A DNA stretch of 48,983 nt. Origin: Lingula anatina. Taxonomy: Eukaryota > Brachiopoda > Lingulata > Lingulida > Lingulidae. The notes below the pieces were generated by a model, which made no database searches, was not told the DNA's origin, and saw nothing but the letters and a program-made list of their open reading frames with translations. Positions 34,201 to 44,500 of the stretch are shown here, one piece after another. Within the stretch, counting starts at the first letter, position 1. Each line of letters opens with the position of its first letter. The position numbers and the translations under genes are program-made. The DNA is taken from assembly GCF_001039355.2 (NCBI RefSeq), contig NW_019776103.1, positions 63,490 to 112,472 of the forward strand, read 5' to 3'.

Positions 34201-34764
34201 GGCATTGGCGCCGTCTACAGGAGATAATTACAGTACGCGGTAAACACAGACGCTATTAGACACGTGACCTTTAACAAGCACACCCTAATGCTAAATGTGT
34301 GGAAATTTGGTGACATTTGGTGGTGTCAAATCAATTTAATGGGCATTTCTCTACCTCCATGGAAATGACAGTGGAACATCGGATTTGAGGGGGTACATGT
34401 TATAAATGAGAATAAAGGTATTAAATATGGATATATTCACCGATAATTTGTATTTTCTGTAGCACTTATCATGTTAGTTATGGTATCTGGAATGAAAATC
34501 ACCATTCATAGCAATTAACTCCTGTGATGTGATCATTTATAAATAGAAGCACATGAAATTGGGGGTGGGACAACATTTTTGACCAATGTTGTAGTGGCTT
34601 TAGAAATATTTACCATATAACTTCCTTGCCAAGTAATTCAGTTTCCGCGTGATGTTGCTCATCCCTCTCTCTAGCAGGTGACTGTGTGTGGCCAAACTCG
34701 AAATATTTCCCACTAAACCTGAAGGCAAGGGTATTAAAACGATTTGTTCAGTGTATCATTACAT

Positions 34765-34806
<42 letters not shown>

Positions 34807-36157
34807 GCACACACAAACGCGCGCGCGCGGGATATGAAATTAACCTTGTGGTTTTTATTAAAGAAGGAGAAATGGCAAAACAAGTCTGATTAAAGGCCAC
34901 AATAAATGCACATCTGTAACATATACTTAACATTAATCGTTCATGAAAGCAGACATAGAAGTAGGACACACAATTGACGAAAAACCAAAAGCCATAATCG
35001 GCATTAAACTCACCATTCAACACTTTATTCGGTGAATCAACAGTGCTGTTGGTTTTATTCACTTCTTCCACAGTTTCTTGTTCTTTCTTTTCAGAATTGT
35101 CCACGAGCTGGAATAAGATAAATAAATAATCCAATGCCATACCTTTCCACTGCACTATATTAACTGGTATTTTTAAAGTAGTACGTCAACTCTTTGAGTG
35201 ATATTTTACTTCCTCTTTCTTTTTAACATGAGTAACTCGGATAACAAATGGCTCTGTAAAATCACAGAATAAGGGACCATTTCCACAAATATTTGGATCG
35301 ATCTAGCTCCCTAGGGAGTCTCACTAAAATTTTATCAAGCTTAATAGGCTTAAATGTCTGTCACGACTAGTAAAGCTGTTAGGGGGTATTTATCTTTACC
35401 CCTAGCTGATTCGGTACGCGTGACAGTCATTTAAACAGGTTAGGTCAACAGTATTTTGTGAGACTCCAAAGGGAGATAGATCGATCCAGATGGATCAATC
35501 TAGGGATGGGAACCCAGTCTTAGTATACTTTAGATGACAAATAGGAGGTAAAAAGATTGGGGCTACGTTACTTTAAATCACCAAGGTATTTTTGAAATCA
35601 CAAATAGCCCCTTCCTGTTTACTAGGGAAATTTAGACTACATTATGATTCAATTACCCATTTAAGTACTTGAAATATAGTACAGTTTCCTGTTTGGTTCC
35701 TGATATCTGAGCCTGGTGCACACATATTTGCCTGACTACCGTACCCGTTCTCTACACCAACGCTTTGAATCATGGCTATCGGTTTGCTCAAAAGAGCGGT
35801 CGTTTCCCCGGTAGAGGGTTTGTCGCCGTCATGTCGATGAAGGTGAATCACAGTCCCCACCACAACTATGGCTATCATCTGTAAACACCACATAATGAAG
35901 ATCACCATGAGGTAAAAACGCAGCCGCTTCAGTTTCCCGTAAAAACGAGTTGTATGTTGCTCTTGGTGACTGTTATCATCCTCACTGAAGTCGTCGAAGG
36001 AGGCCGGGCCTACGGTGGTGATGTTAGAAGGTCTGATGGAGGCGTACAGACCGTCAGTGGTCGTGGACTGGTCCGAGTACTGTGACGGAGCTGGCAGCGG
36101 GGGCTCGTCGTATTCGTGTGGACGTCGAAATTGGTGGTGACAACCATGAAAATTCAT
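31203..36157 (-). CDS. TNF-superfamily ligand, gene 2 (inverted paralogue, own anchor exon)
   Basis: In transcript order the exons are 36157-35657, 35107-35014, 32038-31967 and 31579-31203. Phases 0, 1 and 1 give 347 residues with no stop. An in-frame ATG also lies one codon upstream at 36160. Exon 1 encodes a cytoplasmic tail almost identical to gene 1 for about 66 residues, then a transmembrane helix at about 81-104 and the sites NQT and NCT. The stalk exon aligns end to end with gene 1 and keeps NKT. The hinge exon is eight codons shorter and starts near VQTSR, but keeps PLTLAHLRG. The TNF domain has TW, LTVQREGHFFVYSQI, SGIIYLRKNDCVRAVF and NSFGLYRL; its four cysteines fall at RC, IC, HC and DC. 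The third intron-like space (stalk to hinge, 3 kb) holds a palindromic Tc1-type element. The gene is transcribed away from the receptor-like gene on its right. Confidence 0.86.
32487..32541 (-). other. Possible alternative stalk exon of inverted ligand gene 2
   Basis: A 55-base segment enters in phase 0 after TGTCAG and leaves in phase 1 at AATG|GTATGT. It encodes REDKFLTGDKIDMLGKLN. Its phases and ending match the known stalk exon (35107-35014), so it could replace that exon. The acceptor lacks a good pyrimidine tract. Confidence 0.22.
32931..34591. mobile_element. Palindromic Tc1/mariner derivative
   Basis: Two inverted arms of about 0.8 kb meet near 33.75 kb. Each arm ends with the same terminal sequence (CAACATTGGTCAAAAA and its complement) and is flanked by TA (32929-32930 and 34592-34593), the target duplication of this superfamily. 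Each arm carries the decayed 3' half of a transposase: on plus at 34050-34227 (PDNKPTEHPWPELK and GNIPQNRIATLIEG), on minus at 33309-33500 (NPTRHLWHDIK). No N-terminal DNA-binding half is present. It lies in the stalk-hinge intron of inverted ligand gene 2. Confidence 0.8.
34768..34804. repeat. CT microsatellite
   Basis: About 18 CT units, followed by a short CG-rich alternating tract near 34818. Confidence 0.95.
35285..35510. mobile_element. Small MITE, GATCGATCTA family, copy 2 (divergent)
   Basis: It runs from GGATCGATCTAGCTCCC to GGGAGATAGATCGATCCAG, with interior motifs (GGCTTAAATGTC and GTTAGGGGGTATTTA) shared with copy 1. It lies in the intron between the anchor and stalk exons of inverted ligand gene 2. 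Confidence 0.65.
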
Positions 36158-36601
36158 CATCGTCAGAAATTGGACGGCTTTGTTTTATCAAATGGCGTTT
36201 TGGAGTGACAGTACTTTTGCAGTATAAAACTTTTTTGAAAACTAATTCACAACCCACTTATAATCCCGGCGTGTACATTAATTTATGTGTAACCTATGGT
36301 CTGTCAATTCGATTCAATACACCTGGTATTTACCAGCAAATGCACTTTTCTTTTCATTGTTCAAACATGTTCACATACTCTTTTTCATGCACTTGTCAAA
36401 GACAAATCACCACCTGTCTGTATGCAGTAGACGTCCTTAAGTCATAAAGCTATGAAAAATATGTATATTTTCTATTACTATTTCTATGTAAAAACTTATA
36501 ACCCCAATATATCCAAACTTTGCCTTTAAATTTTGCACTAATTGATGCAAGGATATAACGCGTAGTAACACCTGGGTAGTGCGTAGGTCACACTGTCGCA
36601 G

Positions 36602-36642
36602 GAAAGGAGGCTGTTGCTGCTGCTGAAGTTGTCAAAGAGACA
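36602..36642 (+). other. Exon-like 41-base segment
   Basis: The segment is bounded by GTCGCAG and a consensus GTAAGT donor. One frame reads EAVAAAEVVKE-like residues. It lies in the spacer between the inverted ligand and the receptor, and has no partner exon. Confidence 0.15.
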
Positions 36643-37360
36643 GTAAGTATGACAGATATGTTATAGCTTGATTATATATGAATGAATGTCAGTAAACATT
36701 TATGGTTCGTGAGTACTCACACGCACATTGAGATGGCTCATTGATCATTTTAGATCAAATTCCCAGTGCCGCTTGTTTTTGCGTCTTCATAACTAGGTCA
36801 GCCAAGCACTTATTAAACACTCACTTCTTTTATAAAATACTATAGCCTTTATATGGCCTCTCACATATACTATAGGTAAATCAAAGTGCAACATGTCAGC
36901 CCTAGTCGTTATTATGTTTCCGTTGTATGCCGGTTTAAAAACGTATGAAATGTTTTAATCCCTATCCTGTAAATAGAAGGGGGTGGGCAAACAATAGACA
37001 GTCGTATAAATCTCTTCAGAATTCAAACGGAATAACACAATAGATTAGGTGGAATATCACAATACCTTAGACGAGTGAACCCCATAACGCCGGTACCTGT
37101 GGTCCGACGCTAGCGCGACAATCCCAGGTAATGCCCCTATTTCACACAGACTGTGGCCATGAATTGACAAATTTCATAACGCATGGTTATAGCTTGTTTG
37201 AGAAATGATAACTATCGCGTTTAATGATAGATTGCGATCTATAGTAAGACCCCCCCCCCCCCCCCCGGTGTAGCATTCAGCCTGAGCTAAAGAGACAAAG
37301 GGCTCACATTCAGTTGCATAGGCCTACCTGTTGCAAATCAATCGGCTTAGACCCCATTGC

Positions 37361-37555
37361 CAGAGATTAGATCGATCCAAACTAGATCGACCTAACTCCC
37401 TGGGGGTTCACGCTAAATAACTGTCAGCCGTGCGGGCACGAAAGTTAATTACCCCTTTACAGCTTGTAGTAGGCGGGACGAACATTTAAGCCGGATTATC
37501 TGACAGTAATCTAGTGAGACTCCCCGCGGGGATAGATCGATCTAAAAGCTCTGGG
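37361..37555. mobile_element. Small MITE, GATCGATCTA family, copy 3
   Basis: It runs from CAGAGATTAGATCGATCC to GATCGATCTAAAAGCTCTG. It is an inverted relative of 9810-9982, located in the ligand-receptor spacer. Confidence 0.75.
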
Positions 37556-37918
37556 AATACGCCCTTAGAGTGGGCCTAGTAAGCAATATATTCCACACCA
37601 CAGACCTCGTAACTTACAACTGTCAACATTAGAATTACCAACATTAGCAGACCTAGAGGACCTGTTAAGCATAATACACAACAAGTGCAGACCGATTTGT
37701 GAAGTGAATTATATTCACATAAAGACAATGTAAGACGAACGTAATTAGTTGTGCAAATAAGTTCACGATATATCAGCTGTTGTGTTGTTGTAATTTCTTG
37801 TGGGTTGGGGTATACCTGCATTGCATTGTTATTGCATTCATCGCATCACTTAAGTAATACACAGGGTGGGCCTGTAAAGATCAATGACCGGAAAGAGAAT
37901 CCTTTTTCTGCAGTCTAA

Positions 37919-37975
37919 CTCCCAGCGGGCAAATCAACATTGAATCAATGTTGAATCAACGTTGACGGTCAACGC
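37919..37975. mobile_element. CAACGTTG MITE, truncated
   Basis: It starts TCCCAGCGGGCAAATCAAC, with three CAACGTTG-like motifs, and then breaks into a Tc1-type fragment at 37976. Confidence 0.65.
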
Positions 37976-38125
37976 TGTTAGGCACGTGATCTTTAACGAG
38001 CACATCCTAATGCTTATTGTGTGTGAATTTGGTGACATTTGATGACGTTTTTTCAATTTAATAGACATTTCTTTACATCTGTAGAAGTCTCAGTGAAACA
38101 GTGCATTTGAGGGGTATCTCTTATA
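37976..38125. mobile_element. Tc1/mariner terminal fragment
   Basis: It matches the subterminal region of the palindromic element (the GTGACCTTTAAC and GGTGACATTTG segments at about 34260-34400). It is inserted into, or fused with, a truncated CAACGTTG MITE at 37919-37975. Confidence 0.6.
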
Positions 38126-38259
38126 AATTTTAGTAAATGGTATACAGTGTGTATATTTTCACCACTTTTAACCTTTTTCATCTTTTCCGAAAATGGAAAT
38201 TGCATTGTGGGAAAGTGAGTCCTTGCTATGTCGAAACACTCACAGCGGTACTAAAAACC

Positions 38260-38490
38260 ATGGCTGAGTTTACGTGCTTTTTGTCCCGTTGCTACAATAA
38301 CAGTAAGCGAGATCGACACATGAGATTCCCAATAAAACCGTTAGAATGAAAAATGTGGTAGAAAGAAAGGAAAACATATCAGGTTTAGATCAACAGCAGG
38401 ACACCGCGTTTGCGCCGAACATTTCGAAGGCGGGAAGAAAAACTATAATATTAGGAGATCAACGGTGCTTAAACAAAAAACAGAAATGCT
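38260..38490 (+). pseudogene. THAP zinc-finger domain fossil
   Basis: The frame starts MAEFTCFLSRCYNNSKRDRH and continues MRFPIKPLE before stops at 38346 and later. In another frame it resumes with RSTAGHRVCAEHFEGGKK and RRSTVLKQ. This is the C-x4-C ... C-x2-H layout of THAP domains, with the typical FP and VCxxHF motifs. THAP domains occur in P-element-type transposases and in host DNA-binding proteins. Stops and frameshifts show it is dead. It lies beside a Tc1-type fragment in the ligand-receptor spacer. Confidence 0.7.
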
Positions 38491-39765
38491 TAGTTAATCA
38501 ACGGATATAACGAACTATCGGCAAATAGAACTCAGGGGTAAACAATGCCAGAAAAAAAAAAACATAAAGATATGTATAAAAAATTGAAGAATAGGGGCCT
38601 AAAAAAAAAGAAAAGACTTTAAGCTTGAGATTATGGAAAAAGAAACTAAAAGCTGTGAAGTTTTACACGGGGATTCTACTTACAAAAATTCAAGATTTTT
38701 CACGACTTCTTGTGTAACAACAAAGAGAGGGGTTGAACATTTTGTATGTAATATCCTTTTTTGTGTGTCTTATTGATAAGTGATAATTTTAAATGTAGTA
38801 TCACAGGATTTATTCTCTCATAACCCTTAGTAGGGTGGGTTTTATTTTTTTAACGTGAAACGTTAATAAAATTATTATTATTATTATGTATCCAGTCCCG
38901 TATTATTGATTTGTACAAACGGTGCTCATATTTTCAAGATCAACAGATACAGAAGAAGAAAGTACATCGGTTCTTGTTAAACGCGTTATCGGCAAAATAA
39001 AAAGTTAGGCCTATTTATTTCTGAACTCAATGATAAGAGAATTGGGAAATTCAATGGACATAAATTGTTATGTACAAATAAAAAAAAAATGCAGAAAAAG
39101 CCTTTCTGTAAGCTACACGTGCATAATACATGTATGGTAAAGACAAAATGGATAATAAAAATAATCAAACAACGTATTTGTAAAGTAATACAAATATGCT
39201 TAGTATTAAAGTAGGCCTTCGGATATCTAATGTCTTAGATACGTTGACAAGTATGAAATGTATGGGAAACACTTTATTTGAATGATTTTATTGTCTATGA
39301 TTGAAAACTATGAAAATATGCATGAAAACATTTAAAAATCAAATGATTTGGCCTCTTGCTGTAATTTTGTTTTGGTCTGACGGTTTTGTTTCAGTTTGAC
39401 AAAATTTTCATACTTGTCAGACCGAAAGTCTGACATTTTTTTTACCTGTCGTAAACTGTGTACATATACTAGTGTAAGACACGGTAAACTGTGTGATTAT
39501 CGTCTGGGAAGGAGTCGAAAATACGAGTCAAGCAATGCAGGGAATCTTTTCATATTATTATTTCAAAAATCTCTTAAGACATCCTTCAAACAAGACATAA
39601 AAATCGTAATGAATTGATACTACCGATACATGTACACATGATAGTAAATGAGGTGATATTGCCACAGCTTGCATATATACATGTTATGTTGTGAAGACGT
39701 AGGCCTACGCACCTGTCCACACTCTAGAAAGCTGTGTACGAGTCTACTGGCTATTTTGATTTTAT

Positions 39766-39872
<107 letters not shown>

Positions 39873-39973
39873 GTGTCTCTTTCGCATATGTTTATTATCA
39901 GAAGCATTTAAAAGAACTCTGAAGCTATAGTTCGTCATCACTATTGAAAGTGCAGCCAAGGCTCGGACGCTTA

Positions 39974-40681
39974 AGGCCCAGTCACAAATCAGTTGCGATG
40001 CGTCGGGGATGGGTAAAACCCGGGAAATTTGAACAAAATCTTGAGACAGATCTCACGATTTTGCACCCGTCGGAGGCGCTTTCCGGACGCCTGCGGGTTG
40101 TCGCAGATTTTTTAGACATCGCCACACCTGTCGCGGTCCCCAACTTTGAACTTAAAATTTTAAGATTGCTCGCAAGATTTTTCACCCATTTTGGGCATCC
40201 CAGACACAATCTCCGATGACCTACGCTGCCCTCCGAATAATCTGAGACTAGTCGAAATATTCTGTGTGGGATTGGAAAATCAGGTTGAGATTCAATGTCT
40301 GCGAGTAGTCTCCGGCGCCCTCCGACTGAATCGGAGGCGCCCTGCGACGATTCGTGCGCTGTATGTGATCGTCTCCGACGAATCTTACGATGGAATCGTA
40401 GTAAATCGACGTGTATATAAGGGCGCCTCCGACCGGATCGCTAAAAGTTTGAGACGCTCTTGCTGCAGTGCATCATCGGAGATGCAATCGGAGGCGAACG
40501 GACGCTAATCCCACGATTTTTCGACAAAACCGGGTCAAAATCCTTGAAAAAATCTCAGACAATGTGACTGCTCCACTTTTATTAGGATTATTGCTAGGGT
40601 TGTTCAAGGATTCTTTATTTTCTACGACGACCCCCGGCCAAAACTAATCCCCGACAGATCGCCGACATTGTGACTGGGCCT
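39974..40681. mobile_element. PIF/Harbinger-like MITE
   Basis: A 708-bp element with ends AGGCCCAGTCACA and TGTGACTGGGCCT and a TTA target duplication (39971-39973, 40682-40684). It contains the same internal TATATAAGGGCGCC as the copy at 11957 but lacks the coding-like start after it. Confidence 0.82.
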
Positions 40682-40974
40682 TTAGGTGAAGTCTAGTTGT
40701 ACAGCGCATCGTATTTAAACTGAGAGATAAAACATTTAAGTGCTCGATTCTCCGTCCAAATAGCTGTTACCTACAGTCGACGCATTTCTGTGCTTCAGCC
40801 ACCTTTTTAGTATGACACAAAGCAGTGCACGCTTCAAACAGCCTTTTATATGCGCACCTTATACATCACCCACAACCAGCATTGCCATTCTGGAAACGGC
40901 AGAGGACTACAATTACCCCTGTGGCGCGCGGATCCTGTCACGCGCACTACTTGTTTCCGCAAAAGATGAAAAGG

Positions 40975-41116
40975 GTTAATTCTGTATTTTTTAACCATTA
41001 ATCATGTTAGACACGGTATGTGTAATAAAAAGCATTATTTCTAACAATTTACAGCTGTGAGGTGATCATTTGTAAAATAAAAGTACATGGAAATGGGGGT
41101 GAGACAATCTTTTTGA

Positions 41117-41119
<3 letters not shown>
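40975..41119. mobile_element. Tc1/mariner terminal fragment
   Basis: It matches the outer about 145 bp of the palindromic element's right arm (34450-34588), ending GGGGTGAGACAA..TTTTTGACCAAT. It is followed directly by a TA microsatellite. Confidence 0.6.

Positions 41120-41181
<62 letters not shown>
41120..41181. repeat. TA microsatellite
   Basis: About 30 TA units directly after a Tc1-type terminal fragment. Confidence 0.95.
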
Positions 41182-41183
<2 letters not shown>

Positions 41184-41457
41184 CAATGGGGCATTTTTTA
41201 TTCCACAAAACACATTGCTGTAATCATGTAATCATGTAACATTCTGTAAACGTATTGTACAATAGCTATAATGTATTTCGACTTAACCCTTGTCGCCCCA
41301 AAAAACTTTATGTTGTCTTACATTAAGATTTTATTTTAAAATAAAATACATGTTAGGACAATAACCATGCATCATGATAATTTGTAGGTAAAGATGCTGC
41401 AGGTATCGCAACTATGGCTCCTTGTATTATTTTCTTTAAATGGATTGCGTCTCTTTT

Positions 41458-41462
41458 ATTTT

Positions 41463-41502
<40 letters not shown>
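41458..41502. repeat. TTTC microsatellite
   Basis: About 11 units, just upstream of the receptor start codon. Confidence 0.95.
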
Positions 41503-41595
41503 TTCTTGTTACCCGTGATGTTATAACTTTACCAAAAATGGAAATAATAATGTTACAAAAATTTTCCTTTCAGGTCCTTTAAACATCAGTGAACA

Positions 41596-44500
41596 ATGGT
41601 CGTCTATTTGATCCATATTGCAGCAGTAAGTTTTCTTGTGATTTGTCTTCATCCTCTGCATTTTTAATAAATGGCATTTTTTAAGATTCGGGAATCAAAA
41701 GCGTGACTAATGAGCAAGAACAATGACGAATGAAGTGCAAAGAAGGACTTATAATAACTATAAACAGATGAACAAATACACTTGTCTGACACATCTTGCA
41801 AAAAGAAAAAAAAAAATAGAAACAGTAATGTTAATGGGAGTCGTATACGATAAAAAGGAAAATGAAAGTCGAAGACAAGATACGTAGTCAATATAAGTAA
41901 GCATAAGGGCTGCATATTAGCAGGACAATGAATATATTCAAGTATTATTTGAACCCACCGTATAAAAGTACTATACATTTGTAGAGAATAACAAGGCATA
42001 TTAGATTTTAATCTTTATAAACATACTGATCAAGGCCTTGAGTTGTTTTTATTCCCTGTAATTTATGTTCTTCAAGCTTTATCATTTATCATCATTCCTT
42101 TTACAAATGTGCCTATATTTATTTATTTATTTATTTTCATTTATTTATAGCTGCTTGCTGCAGTCATTAATGAAGTTAAACTCCAACCGGGATCCATGGC
42201 CAATGACCTTAACTGTGCAGGTAAATCCTGTTTTTACTAACAGTTATGCATTCATGTTAAATGTTTAATGACGATAAATGGCATTCCTAATAAACATATT
42301 AGGCCTGTATCTGACGCATGTGGGCATACCTGTGACCATTTTCAAAGACAAATTACTTCGAAAAGTCGTTACAAATTGGCAAGGGTTTTAGTTTATTGTG
42401 AACATAACATCTTAAAAGTTTGGCAAATTACTCTGTAGTATAAATCTAACCATTTTCAGGTGGATATAATCATTTGGGAAAGTGCAAAGCACTGACACCG
42501 TGTGCCGACAAAGGACAAATTATCTGGAAAGCTGGACACGCAACACAGGTAATTCTAACCCTAACGCATAAGAGACAATTTCATGTCGTCGCAGCATGCT
42601 TTCCCAACTCTATGAACTTAAATGCACTCTTACCTGATATTTTCATATAAGTTTAAAGGTAAATACGAAACGAGCATCGGTGGAGCGTGGATTCCCAGTA
42701 AGACACGTAAACCACTTCTATTAGTTTCTTATACGACTCAAATAAATTCAACATGGCAAGGTAAAAACTGAATAGATCACTCAATCTGTCATAAAAGAGC
42801 TTTAGACTACTCCTTTCTTTAAAATTTTGGCAGGAAATTTAACCTAAAAAGAAGATACAATAATATATTTTAACTGACTTGGGACTATGGTCGTCACAGC
42901 TTGCAAATTATGTTGTTTTAACGTTGAAACAACGTTGAACCATAACGTTGATAAGACGTTGGATAAACGTTGGATTTGAAAGTTGGATCAACGTCAGATT
43001 ACAACATTGTATCAACCCCAGTTGTTAGACAATATTCTTGCATGAAAAGACATTAAAATGGCCTGAAATGTTTTTTTTTTTTGGTACAAAACACAGGTAC
43101 ACAAACATAACGGACACTGTAAATACATGCAAGTGCCTGCTTTGTCTGATTTTTTTTCAATGCATTTAGCTCCTACGCATGTTTTGCACCTAGGCAAGGT
43201 AGACCCTTTAGCCTAATTAAAAGGTTATAAAATATTATAAAATAATGCTGATTTTCCAGCCACATTACTATGCTAAGTACTAACGGTTTTCTGTCCAGGA
43301 CAACAGATGCTGGTGCGATGGGTTATATGGTTATGCACCACAACGTCCTAGAGAATGTCGAGAAACAAACGATCCAGAAGCATGTCGTTGTATGTCCTGC
43401 TCGGATAGAGAATATGCAAACGTCATAGGTAGGCAACATAAATGCATAATTCTACATATTCCACAGTATTGTTGCAATATGTTAAGTAAAACACATGTTT
43501 ATAATGCCAATTAGGGTACTGTCAACACAAGTCATGTTTTTTAAATAAAGCAAGTCACAAAATGCAATGTTTAGGAATGCAAGCATATATGGTTGTCTAG
43601 GTTTACTCCCGCATGTTCGGAAAGGTACATAGTATTATCATGTACCACTTTTTTTGGGGATATCATATAAATGTGGAAAAGTATGAGTGCTGATAAGACA
43701 GTAAAAGTGCCCACCTTAGAACATGAAAAATAAATTGTGAATAAACGAATGAATGAATGAAAAAATTGACACCACATTCAAACGAAGGTCTTACACTTTC
43801 ATGATCCACTGTATTTCTTAATTTTGATATATCAAAAATTAATGTCAGAAGGACCTTGTCAAATATTGTTAAAAATGTGTGTTTAAGAGTGTTTCTGAAA
43901 ATCATTGGTACATTTCTATAGCTGTAGTAAGGTGACAACTATGAAATTTTGTAATTGGGTGCCGGTTTGTAAAATAAAGTCAATAAGTGGCCAACCCTTG
44001 CTATTGATCAATATTTTGATTGCTTTATTCTTACATGTAGTATTAATTGAAAGAAGAATCTCATAATGACTTGAGGATGTTCATTTTAATATGAGCCCCC
44101 GCCTAGGACAAGCTAACCATTCATGGTTGAAAAGACATGAATATAAGGTAAGTTTTATATGAAAATCAGCTTGTCTTAGGGTTGGGCTTGATATCTACTC
44201 AAACTAAATAGGTACATTTTCAGTCCACATGCTAGCAGTCGGCCATGTATATTTCTGTCATGAGGTAGCTGCTACATGTTTACATAGGATGGCTAGACAG
44301 ATAAAATGAGTCCTTTGTACAAAAAGAACAACTTAAAAAAAAAAAAAAAACCTAGGTCTTTGAAAAGAAAACAGGGTTTAGAATCAGTAAAATATTTTAG
44401 TTGCATCCAAAAAAGAAAACTCATTTTTTTATGTAATGCATTATATAAAAAAAAGGAAAATATTGATAAGAAATCGAGTCCAAATACAGTAACTTTATCT

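Noticed and set aside
36082-36447. 121-residue plus-strand frame opposite the inverted ligand anchor exon
   Set aside because: It is antisense shadow over the anchor exon and then unsupported sequence.
37576-37821. 81-residue minus-strand frame with a hydrophobic segment
   Set aside because: No supporting splice sites, homology or paralogue; hydrophobic stretches are common in this AT-rich DNA.
41394-41582. Frame starting MLQVSQLWLLVLFSL, resembling a signal peptide before the receptor
   Set aside because: It runs into a TTTC microsatellite and has no donor that joins receptor exon 2; the start at 41596 splices cleanly.
44107-44149. Exon-like segment with a perfect AAG|GTAAGT donor in the receptor intron
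   Set aside because: Its open frame would leave in phase 0, but receptor exon 5 needs phase 1, and exons 4 and 5 already join with a sensible cysteine-repeat sequence.
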